This document shows positions 1 through 10,491 of a stretch of 64,000 bases of DNA, one piece after another. The first letter of the stretch is position 1. Each line of letters begins with the position of its first letter. The stretch lies in NCBI RefSeq assembly GCF_000471905.2, contig NW_006499436.1:4333598-4397597 (forward strand), in the 5' to 3' direction. The position numbers and the translations under genes are program-made. Origin of the DNA: Amborella trichopoda. Lineage: Eukaryota; Streptophyta; Magnoliopsida; Amborellales; Amborellaceae. Under the pieces are notes generated by a model. It was not told where the DNA came from and searched no databases. It saw only the letters and a list, made by a program, of their open reading frames with translations.

Positions 1-262
1 TTTTGATTTGAAATTTTTTGTGCAGTCACAAAAGAGTCCCTAGAACAGATCCACAAAGTTCCAGAGGTTTCTAAGGCCTTTGACTTTGGCCAACACTGGG
101 AGTGTTGCCCTGAAAAAGCAAGGTTTCGGACCGAAACCCTAGATTCTGGTCACAGCCGACTTTTGGGACCTTTTGTGACTGAAAATGGTGAAAAACAATG
201 AATAAAAATCGTATTTTGAAGCTTGGATCAAGCTCGAAATAACCCCACGGTGGGCGCCAAAC
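1..262 (-). mobile_element. Gypsy-type LTR retrotransposon: start of internal region with primer-binding site
   Basis: Read on the minus strand, the LTR at 263-1463 is followed by TTTGGCGCCCACCGTGGGG (about 243-261). This is the usual form of a plant Gypsy primer-binding site next to the 5' LTR; I do not assign the priming tRNA. The rest, down to position 1, has no long open frame and looks like the untranslated leader. The gag-pol body would lie to the left of the window. The element is therefore cut by the window edge, not necessarily truncated in the genome. Confidence 0.7.
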
Positions 263-1463
263 TGTTTACGATGAAAATCTGACCGATCTTCTGATGAAGA
301 TCTCTCGAATTTTAACACCTTAAACTAATTAAAAAGATGTAAATAAGGTGGTAGAGGAAGTGGGACAAATCGAATTCAGATCTGTGGCCAGATTTGCTCG
401 GAAACGAGTAGATCTACTCTCAGATATGTGTCAAAGCCAACATGATCCAGAGCATTAAAATACAATTTTTAAGACAAGTTAACATATCAAACATAAATAA
501 ATGAAGAAAAATCATAAAAAAAAGAAGAAAGAGATGAGAAGAAATAATACCAAATCAGGCCGGATGGCCCGGGATTCTCGAGCGTTCAAGGGCTCGCCCG
601 TATCAGAACCGGTCCTCTTTACCTCTCTCATTCGGATGTTGACCAGCAGATCTCTGGTGTAAAGGCTTAAATCTAGGGTTGTTGTGCTCAAATTTTAGTT
701 TTGATCTAGGGTTTGTGTGCACTCAGTCTAGGTTTTCTCAGTCTTGAGGGTTAGGATTTCAGGAGGCTAGGGTTTCTATCTTTTCTAGGGTTTTCAATCT
801 AGAGATTTTTCTAAAGCTGTAGGTCTTTCTGAGGTCTGGACGAGAATTTCCTTAGTTTTCTAAGGGTTTTGTGACCTTCATAGGTTGAATATGAATTCTG
901 AGATGTTTTTTCTAATTTTTGGAAATTTTTCCTAAATTTTTATGAAGTTTCTAAGGGTTTTTTCTATTTTTGGTATTTTTGGATAATTTCCTAATTTCTG
1001 GAATTTCTAAGGTTTTTTCGGTCTCTTTTTCTCTCTCTTTTTGGGTTAGGTAGAGTGAATATCTATAAGATTCAATTAGCGATTTTTCCTAAATTGTTTG
1101 GACTTTTTCGAAATTTTTTGGATTTATCTTGAAGTTTTAGCTTTATTTAATTAAAAAAAACGCGTTTACTGCATCATCAGATGCGTTGACTACGTCATCA
1201 GCCTACGTCTGGGCCTGTTATAACCCGGCTCTAGGCCCAACAGTTGGGTCTCATAGGGACTAAATTGTCATTTATTATATGTTTTTATCTGTAGGTCCAA
1301 TTCTGGCGATTCTTGAACCGTTAGAAAGCTCTTGGGCTCTACTTCAAATTGAGATATGGATTTTAGTAGTTTTGAAGTAATTAAATTGAGTCTACTAGGA
1401 TAACGTGGTCCTAAGGGTTTAGAAAACCATAGAATTTACCAGATTTAAAATGGGTTGTCTACA
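263..1463 (-). mobile_element. Gypsy-type LTR (5' LTR, about 1.2 kb)
   Basis: On the minus strand the segment begins TGTAGACAACCC and ends CGTAAACA, so it has the TG...CA ends of an LTR. It abuts a primer-binding site on its internal side. The length of 1201 bp is normal for plant Gypsy elements. No coding frame is present. The 5 bases beyond the outer end are CTTTG (1464-1468); the matching target duplicate would be outside the window. A related LTR end, also TGTAGACA followed by CCCAATTT, occurs at 56039. The element probably landed in the 3' end of the Copia element at 1613-7341. Confidence 0.7.
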
Positions 1464-4400
1464 CTTTGTCATGAGGATTTTTACGCTAGTGTAGTTATGC
1501 ATCTTATAAAAAAAAATATCCAAAGTCATGTCATGAAGTTTTTCATGCTAATGCGGCTTTTCCTCTCATAACCAAGACTTAAAAAAAAAAAAACCCATTT
1601 GGGTGTTCCTGACTTATATATTTCTAAGTCTCATCAAAGCTACATGCTTTGATAGTATTTTTTAACTCAATTCCTTTGTTAAATGATCTGCGATCATATC
1701 TGAAGATGGTAAATAACTTACAGTTATTTTATTCTTTCCAATAATATCATAAATATAATGATACTCAATTTCAATGTGGTTACCCTTGGAACTATAAGCT
1801 CCATTTCTAATTGATGAGATAACAGTCTGATTATCACAAAAAATTTTGACAAGTCTGTCGGCTATATCCAGCTTCAAATCATTTATGAAGCGTTTAATCC
1901 AGACGGCATAAGTTATAGCAATGCTACAAGTAATATACTTGACTTCCATAGTATACCGAGCTACACAACCTTGTTTCTTGCTAGACCAAGAAATACATCA
2001 ACCTACAAAGAGGAATATAGATCCTGTGGTTGATTTTCTATCATCTAGGTCTTCTGCAAAGTCTGCATCATCGTACTCAGTAACCTCTAAGTTATTAGCT
2101 TGAAAGCACAACTTGTAATTTTTAGTTTTCTGAATATATCTGAGTATCCTTTTTACGACTTGCCAATGAGCGATCTCAATATTACTTTAAAATCTACTTG
2201 CAATACCGTATGCATGACTCAAATTAGGTCTTGTACACAACATGCCATAATTTATACATCATACAGCTTGAGTATATGGAATTCTTTTCATTTCAGCTTT
2301 GTCACTATCATTTAATTAACACATTTTCTTTGACAATTTTAAGCCTTTACAAATGGGTGTATTTATGGGCTTGCAATTTTTCATCTTATATCTCTTTAAA
2401 ATATTTTCTAAATATTGTTCTTGAGATAAACATAGAAGTCTCGAACTTCTATCCCTTGTTATTTTAATGGCCAATACATATGAGGCTTCTCCTATATCTT
2501 TCATCTCAAAATGGGAACTTAGCCATGATTTGGTATGGTTAATCATGTCAACATCATTACTAGCTATCAAATTATGATCTACATATAGTGATAATATAAT
2601 AAAAATGCTTCCACTTTTCCAAACATATACACAATGGTCTAACTTGTTGGCTATGTAACCAATTTCAGTTATTGCATTATGAAAAGTAAAGTACCACTTC
2701 TTAGAAGACTGTTTTAGACATATAATTTTTTTTTAAGTTTATATACTTTGTCTTCTTGGCCTTTAATTGACATATCATTCTGGTTGTTTCATGTATATAT
2801 CTTCTTTTAATCCTCCATTTAAGAAAGCTGTTTTGACATCCATTTGAAATAATTCTAGATCATAATATGCAACTAATGTTAGGATGATTCTAATAGATGA
2901 AAATTTTGCTACTGGAGAATAAGTCTCTACATAATTTATACCTTCCCTTTGGTGAATTCTTTTGCTACCAACCTAGCTTTATATTTATCAATGGATCCAT
3001 TTGCATTAAGCTTTCTTTTTTTTAATACCCATTTGCAACTAATAGCTTTTCTATCTTTAGGGAGGTCAACCAACTCCTAAACTTGATTTATTTTAATAGA
3101 ATCAAGCTCACTATTCAGGGCTTGAGTCCACTCAGCTGAGTCATGTGAGTTAATAGTTTCACTGTAGCTTTGAGGTTCATCTATTAAATCCTTACTCATT
3201 GAAGAATAATTATCTTCATTCATAAACACATAAAATTCTTCTAAAGTCGTAGGTGAGACTCTAGTTCTTTTAAGTCTATCTGGTATACTTGATTCAATTG
3301 AATCATTCTCACCAATGGTAGAGGGAGAATGAGAAATAGGGTCTTCCAGACCCTTATCTCTATTAATTTCATGTAAGTCAATAGGCATACTCAAATTATG
3401 TTCATCATTTATATTTTCTAAGAAATGAGCATCACGACTCTCTATTAATGATCTAGTATCATGGTTATACAATTTATATCCCTTCAAAATTTTGAATAAC
3501 TTATAAATGAGCATTTTATAGTTTTGCTTTGTAATTTATCTCTATTTTGTAGTGGTATAAGTACATGTACCCAAGAACCCCAAACTTTCAAGATAGTAAG
3601 GTTAGGTTTCCTACCTGTCCATAATTCATATGGGGTCAAGTCTATAAATTTAGTTGGAATGCAATTAATAATATACATTGCAGTATTAAGAGCCTCATCC
3701 CAAAAATGAGGTGATAAGTTTGAATGGATCATCATGGACCTGACCTTGTCTATTAGAGTTCTATTTCTTCTTTTAGCTATACTATTTTGTTGTGGTGTAA
3801 ATAATATGGTTGTTTGGTGAATTATATTATGCTCCTTACAAAATTCGATAAATAAGGTGAAGCAATATTCACGTCCCCTATTTGTTCAAAGAATTTTAAT
3901 ATGTCTGTCTAACTGATTTTCTACCTCAGCTTTATATTCTTTAAATATTTCTAAAGCATCTGATTTTTTTATTAACTTCGTGTACATATCCATAATGTGA
4001 ATAATCATCTATAAATGTTATGAAAGATTTCATACCTCTATGTGTATTTACATTTAAGGGTCACATATATCAGAGTGAATAATACTAAATAGTTCATTAG
4101 ACCTTTTCCCTTTAAGGAAATTACTTCTTAGTTAATTTTCCAGAAATATATGGCTTGTAAGTTTTGAACACAATTTCTCCTGAATTGGGGAGTAAGCCTC
4201 TTTAAACGATTTGATTCATTTTATCTTTATTTATATATCTTAATCTTAAGTGTCATAAATACGAATCATCTATACAAGCAAAAGCATCAAAAGATGCATC
4301 ATAATAACCAGAAAAAGATGAATTTTCATTAATATTCAATTGGTACAAATTGTCAACTTTAATATCATACACCAATGCTTTAGAATGCTTCCCAATTATG

Positions 4401-7002
4401 GCCCGATCAGACTTGAACCTTATTTTATAACCCTTGTCGTCTAGCGTATAGACAGAAATCAAATTGCGCCTCATACTGGGCGCATAGACAGTATTAGACA
4501 AGGAGATTTGTTCCTCCTGGTAAACACCGTTTTAAAGTACCGATACCAAGTACATCACAGTAGTTGTCATTCCCCATATAAATTCATTGATTACTAGCTG
4601 TGATCTCATTCAACTCTGTGAATCCGTCCTTAGTCCTCGAGACATGTCGAGTGGAGGCTGAGGTGATCTACCAATTTCTCAAATCATGGTCGACAACTAA
4701 AGATCCTAGGACTACGCAAATCAAGTATTTTCTTTTATTTTAAGTATTTTGAGCATGGTTATTATTCAAGTTCCTATTTTTGTTTTTCAATTTATGATAA
4801 TTAAACTTGATATGCCCAATTTCCTTACAATAAAAACAGGTTTTTAAAATTTATTTTGATTTTAAAAATTTATCTCATTTCCCTTATACTTATTATTGTT
4901 TTGATTATTATAAGGTTTCTTGGGGATATGAGAAGACAAACTTTGGGCAAAGTGGAACTCATTTGATTTCTTTATCATTCTCCTCTCAGCTTCAATACTA
5001 AGGTGTATGGGAATATTAAACATAGATATCCCTTATGCAGAATAGTTTGATGCAATTACAACAAGCCCCAAGACGGAGGGAGACTGTTAAGGACGATGGA
5101 CACTTGCAGACGATCAAGGACTGGATTCCAGGCTTCAGCAAAGTCCTTTGCAAGCACTGTCATTTTATTGACATGCTAGGTCATTGAGTCTGATTATTTC
5201 ATTTTGCAATAATTATATTTTTCTAATAACAATTGTACATGGGTTTTAGAAGTGGTTCCATACTTTTTAGATAGGGCATACATCATACTTTGAGCTGTAG
5301 TGTGATCCTCAAAGACTCTAATTAAATCATCTTCCATAAAACTCAACATAGTAGTCCTAGCTACTTTGTCATTTTCTAACCATTTTTCAATTTGCCTTCT
5401 AGCTTGACCATTGACATTAGGTTCTAAAATTGGTGGTTCTATATCTAGAACATAGTCTACCCTATCTTGGAAGAGAATATATCAAAATTTTCTTTTCCAC
5501 ATAAAAATATTAGTTCAATTGAGATTTTCAAGTTTGGATAGTTCTGACATGATTAGCTTAGATGTCATTTTACATTTTTGATAATATCTAAAAGTTCAAA
5601 AAATTCAATTGTGTTTAAGAACAAGATGTCTGCTCGTCAAATCAATATGTTGCCAACTTTGTATGGCCAGTGATTTCAATGAAGAATTCTCTTAAAAGAT
5701 TTATGTTCACACTGCTGTGAGGCAAAAAAATCAAAAAGTAAGGCAACAGTCTACTTTATGTAATTCTTGCATAAGACTAATTTTCATAAATATATGTTTT
5801 AGCTCTAGAGAGAATCTACAATGATATTTAATATTTTTCAACAAAAATAAGGCATAACATATATCACAAAAAATGATTTCACAAAATCAAGATCATTAAA
5901 TTTTCTTACTTAAAACGACCAAAGCATAGAATAATTATGCAATGCAATGATAATTAGTATGCAAATAAAATATGTAGAAAATCCTTAAATTATAAGCCAC
6001 AAAAAAAATGCATGCAATTGATATGTCGGCCTTTACTAGAATAGTTGTTGTGTGCATAACAATTTTCAATAATTCAATAAAAATATGCACTAATTTTCAG
6101 CAACAATAGATGGAAGAAAAATGATGCAAGCTAACTGATTTTCAGCAGTTCATGGTCAATAAAGAGTATATAACAGTAAGGAAATTTAGATTCTCACTAC
6201 TCAAGAAAAGCAAGTATGGGTGCTCAGCTACCGTGCACAGAGTAGAAGAATTTTGGGCAGTCTTTACAATTTTTCCTTTTTTAATTGTTATGCACTTCAC
6301 CTTTGACCTATAATAGCCTTGGTGTCAACAGTCATTCTAATGCCATTCAACAACAAAGGTAAGGGCGCCTTTTTGCAAGGAGGCGATCAAAATATAAAAT
6401 AAAATAACTATTGGGCTACTCGGTGGTAGGATGAAAGAAAATAAAGTTTCTTCTTTATCTTGTTTTAATACTATTATTTGTCCTATATGAATGGGGTGAA
6501 TATGGTGATAAAATTCAGTTGAAAAGTCAATACTTGGGCTGAGGAATTTTTACCATCTATGTATGTCCAATAGAGGAAAAATTGGGAAGATAAATACTTT
6601 AATTGGGTAGATAAGATTTTTACCCTCTATATGCATCCAAGAGAGGAAAAATTGAGAAGATAAGTATTTTAATTGGGGAGATAAGCACCTGATTTCTTCA
6701 GCATTATCAGGTAAATAAAAATTGTGGCGGACCTTTATGAGAGAGAAGAGAAATTTTATTTTCACTGAAATTTACTGCAATACAGTGAATTTATGTTTAC
6801 CCTTCTTGCCTTTTGACTAATGAGGAAACCACGAATGCTTAACAAGGTAACCGTGGAAATCTTAAAGGATGGTGAGAGGGAAAAGAAATGACCGCATAGG
6901 CAAGGAGCCCATAAACAAAAAATCTCAGCAGCACAAGTTAAACATGAAAATAATATCAAGAGAGCAATGATAAATAAATAAATAAATCAGTAATGGAACC
7001 TT

Positions 7003-7015
7003 GTTCTGATACCAA
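7003..7015 (-). other. Copia primer-binding site (initiator Met-tRNA type)
   Basis: On the minus strand the sequence TTGGTATCAGAA follows directly on the CCAACA end of the LTR. It matches the TGGTATCAGAGC primer-binding site that plant Copia elements use with initiator methionine tRNA. It fixes the LTR/internal boundary and the direction of the element. Confidence 0.75.
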
Positions 7016-7341
7016 TGTTGGACTATTGATGAGAAGATGATGAAAATAATACCAAGCTCCCATGATTAATGGCAATGTTGTAAGATGGATCATAGAGGTC
7101 GAGTTATACCAGAACAAGGAGAACTTTATATTTTGTTTTGTACCTCCCTTCTTAATGAGGGATGCGAGGAGGCAGTTCTCCAATGTTCAGTTTCCTCAAT
7201 GAAGATAAAGAGAGAGAAAAATATGAAAATAAAGAGAGAGAAGGCTTTCTCAATGAAGATAAAGAGAGAGAAAAATATAAAAATAAAGAGAGAAAAATAT
7301 GGCACGTTTAAAGGCCCCATGCGCACCCACATGTACCAACA
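7016..7341 (-). mobile_element. Copia 5' LTR
   Basis: The segment is bounded by a perfect TGTTGG...CCAACA inverted pair and abuts the primer-binding site at 7015. The length of 326 bp suits a Copia LTR. It contains a short internal repeat (7195-7300) made of several copies of AAAGAGAGAGAAAAATAT-like units. The outer boundary is uncertain: TATA-like runs and an LTR-like stretch (7350-7425) lie just beyond, so the LTR could extend to about 7425. Confidence 0.6.
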
Positions 7342-7425
7342 CTTTGAATATATTATATAGGAATGCGTGCTCTTAAATATAGCTTAACAAACTCTCTTAT
7401 CTTCAATGTAGGACTCAAACCCACA

Positions 7426-7906
7426 TCCTTCTCTCTCTACCAAATAATTTGGGAAAAAACAATAAAATCAAAAGCAAAGCAATTTATGAAAGAATAAACT
7501 ATAAGATTGTTTTGAAATACATATAAGTATTTTTTAATACCAAAAATACTAAAAAATACTAGCATGATATACTGCAACTTCAGACAAAATATTTTATTTA
7601 CATAAATAAAGTACTCTTTTAATATATGACAGTACTTATTTTTTATTTTATTATTTAGCTTCAGTCTTGTTTTATTATTATCAAGAATAAATATTAGCAA
7701 AAATCACATTTTATTTTAGTGAAATTTCTAAATGTTTAACCATATTTTTTGATACATTTCTTAGGTTCCATTTTCTTAATTTATGGAGAAATATCTGAAA
7801 TTTTCAAGAATTTTCTAAAAATAGAGAAAAGGTATTTCTAATTGGAAATAAACTCTTGATAATTCTAACTTTCCTCCTCAATGACTCTAAAAGAAAAATA
7901 CAACAA

Positions 7907-7977
<71 letters not shown>

Positions 7978-8784
7978 TATGTCAAAATCAAATGAACAAG
8001 AAAATAATAATAATAATAAGTAGGTCAAAATCAAATGAAATAAGAAAAAAATGTAGTTTTCTTTCAATTGTCTAGTTTAATGTGCATTGATATAGATAAC
8101 AATTGCAGATTTCCTCAAGAGCCCAAATGATAGCATAATTTTCTTGTTAGTTTAGATGAACCCTAGCTAGAGAGTAGGCCTCTTGAATATGGCAGTGAGT
8201 CTTTCCTCTCTGCATCGAACTGGAACCAAACATCAAATTAGCCACAACTTAAATGTTAAAGCCCTTCAAAACTTTGAATTTATGTAATTATTTTATGCAA
8301 CTACAAAAAAAATTTTATGCATGCAACGCACCTAATCCAACTAATATATCCATAAGCCTCCTTAACTCCCATGGCTACCATCGGCCCAAAACCCATCTCT
8401 ACTGCAACTTAGCACCCAATAGATATTATTAGGTTACCCATAAAAAACATGATTGCTGGCCCTAAACCATCATTTGACCTCGCAAATTTGATGATCAACA
8501 TAGAATTGATATTAATAAATTGAATTCAAGAACAAAATGCATATAAGAAACTAATAATAAACAACAAAATGCGTAAAAAAACCTAGAAATAGACTGAGGG
8601 AGAACATCGTCTTCTCACACAAAATAATCATAAAGGTGTCTATTAAAAAAATGAAAAAGGTAAAGCCACATAGCTACAAAGAGTGTCTTCCTGCTACTAC
8701 ATTTTTAAACATGATAATTATATCTAAAGGTAACACTCAAAAAAGAAAAAACAAGCAATATATAAAAGATGTAGTTTCTATAAG
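7426..8784. other. Gene-free AT-rich stretch with a (TAA)n microsatellite
   Basis: I see no coding homology here. The only clear structure is a TAA trinucleotide run at about 7907-7975 (some 23 units). A few more units lie at 8003-8020, next to a repeated GTCAAAATCAAATGAA segment. Translated frames through the run are low-complexity artefacts. Confidence 0.7.
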
Positions 8785-9138
8785 ACCTAGGCTTCATGAA
8801 ATATAAGTAAAGCCTCATCTTGAATCCTCATAAAAACATTGGGCATCATAAATCTTCATGATTGAACTAAAATCACTTACCAACACCAATTATGAAATTT
8901 GAAGCTAAAAAAATAATGCAAATCTTTTAGATCCGTAAACAACCATTTTTAGGGCGAAATGGACAGTCTAGATAATGAATTACAATATACACTATTTTTA
9001 ATGCTTGAATTCCTAATTATTTTTTTACAATCATAATGGTCAATTCAAGATGTTCGATGTAAGTTTTCTGATGCCAGATCTACAATTTTCAATGAGTTGC
9101 AGGGTGAGGCTTTACTCATTTTGACAGCCCTATCAAAC
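8785..9138. mobile_element. MITE-B copy 1
   Basis: This segment matches 42217-42537 along its length. Shared blocks include AAAGCCTCATCT near the left end, TTTTTAGGGCGAAATGGA and AATATACACTATT in the middle, and GTGAGGCT near the right end. The ends are imperfect inverted repeats: the left reads AAGTAAAGCCTCA and the right, reverse-complemented, reads GAGTAAAGCCTCA. The outer sequence is related to AGGGCTG. No target duplication could be fixed, so the superfamily is open. It is non-coding. Confidence 0.6.
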
Positions 9139-9172
9139 TATTTTCCATATATAAATAAAATCAATAAATCAA

Positions 9173-9564
9173 CGGAAAACTTTATACAGAGCCGATGTTC
9201 TAAACAATCAAATTAGAGCCTATCTCAAAATTTTCACTAGAAGAGGGTTTTTTTTTTTATGCTTAAATATCTTCAAATTGATCATCTCGACATCAAGATG
9301 CATGGACATGAAAAAAAAAATAGATTCCCAGTTTTGGAAATAGTGTATTTTATAATGTATTTTTGGACTGTCAATTTTTAAGATTTTTAAATTTTCATAG
9401 ATATCTACACTATTTTTGAAGCTTTAAAATTTATAAATAACTATGAAAATATATTTTAAGGCTATCACAAATATTTTCATTATTAAAACTATATTTCTCG
9501 ATACTATTTGAATGTAGGCTCTAATTTGATTGTTTAGAGCCTAGGCTCTATACAAACTGCACCC
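9173..9564. mobile_element. MITE-A copy 1 (Mutator-like, 9-bp target duplication)
   Basis: Terminal inverted repeats of about 40 bp are visible. The left begins TTTATACAGAGCC and continues to AATCAAATTAGAGCC. The right begins GGCTCTAATTTGATTG and ends GGCTCTATACAAACTGCACCC. The element is flanked on both sides by ATAAATCAA (9164-9172 and 9565-9573), a perfect 9-bp duplication typical of Mutator-superfamily insertions. The length is about 392 bp with no open frame. It ends about 100 bp upstream of the presumed transcription start of the SR gene. Other copies are at 24520, 42544, 52854 and 54426. Confidence 0.85.
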
Positions 9565-9573
9565 ATAAATCAA

Positions 9574-10486
9574 AGATATCTCCGGAATTTTTAAAATGTT
9601 AAGGATCATTTCAGTGATTCTGCCCTTTAATATAAGGTGACAGAAAACCTTTCAACCATTTAGGACTTTGGGCACGGCTCCTGTGGTGCTGGTCCGACTC
9701 ACTGCAGCTAATTTCCAGAGACTTTCATCTGCAAACCCTAATTTTCTCTCTCTTTCCTTCTGATACCTGCACTTTCTCTCTTCTGGTACGCTCTCTCCTC
9801 CAACCTTTGTAATGTATTCTGCTTTCTTCTGCCCATTACACTGTGAAAAACCCTAACTTCTTGTTTCTTTGTTGTTGTGGAGTTGTAATCTGTAGCAAAC
9901 TACAATAACCCGTGGCATTTTTTGGGTTCTTGAGTGATTATTGTATTGTATTACCAGATTAATTTACGGTTTTCATGTATGAATTTTGCTATTATTGCAT
10001 GATACGGATCTATAAGTGACGCTTTATTCACTTTCAAGTGTCCGTGTTTGTGTTAAGCGTGTTTCGGAGTGGTAACCCTGCCTATATTTTTCACAATTGT
10101 CTGATTCAAAGGTAGAAGCTGAATCACTTTGGTACTGAGATACCATTCCATACCTGTCAAGCTTTTTATGGATGGAAGACCTATTATGTAGAGAGAGAGA
10201 TAAAAAAGAGCAGAAAGTTGAAGCAACTGTAGATGTTTAGTCAATTTTGAATTACTGGTGATTACTGTGCTTTGGCTTTCATGATTGTTTGATTGTATGA
10301 GGAAAACTGAAATTTTGTTGGTATTGTGATATTTTTTCTTTGTTTGTGTTTTGAGATGTAATTCTGCATTTTTTTAGCTTTTCTATGAATGAAAAAAATA
10401 TTTACAAAAATAGAAATAGGAAGTTGAAGAATTTGCTACTTGTTTAATCCAATTGTATCACTGATGATTATTTATTGGTATTGTAG
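9574..10486 (+). promoter_or_regulatory. SR gene promoter, 5' UTR exon and 5' UTR intron
   Basis: A TATA-like TTAATATAAG lies at 9628-9637. A CT-rich untranslated leader (about 9665-9785) ends at a donor CTG|GTACGC (GT at 9786-9787). The acceptor TTGTAG ends at 10486, five bases before the ATG at 10492. The 701-nt intron in the leader is common in plant SR genes. The transcription start is inferred from spacing only. The minus-strand frame in this interval is a shadow. Confidence 0.6.
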
Positions 10487-10491
10487 GAAAC

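Larger units (their letters stand above)
1613..7341 (-). mobile_element. Degenerate Ty1/Copia LTR retrotransposon, body and 5' LTR
   Basis: Domains follow Copia order on the minus strand. A gag zinc knuckle at about 4840-4799 has its last cysteine replaced by tyrosine (C-x2-C-x4-H-x4-Y). The pre-integrase segment (APSMRRNLISV) is at 4501-4253. The integrase C-terminal part (HFWDEALNTAMYIIN, GRKPNL) is at 3735-3484. A linker and reverse-transcriptase start lie at 3514-3077. The end of reverse transcriptase (HFEMKDIGEASYVLAIKI) is at 2570-2316. RNase H (IADHLTKELS) is at 1949-1662. A TAA at 1662 interrupts that frame, and the family's usual tail (KHVALMRLRNI) continues to about 1613. Several stops and frameshifts separate these pieces, so it is dead. 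5000-7015 holds the rest of gag and the leader. I could not find a 3' LTR; the Gypsy LTR at 263-1463 may have replaced or displaced it. Confidence 0.85.

Noticed and set aside
1500..1612. Copia 3' LTR next to the RNase H end
   Set aside because: No sequence here matches the LTR at 7016-7341.
7804..8075. Open frames of poly-Ile and poly-Leu
   Set aside because: They are translations of the (TAA)n microsatellite.
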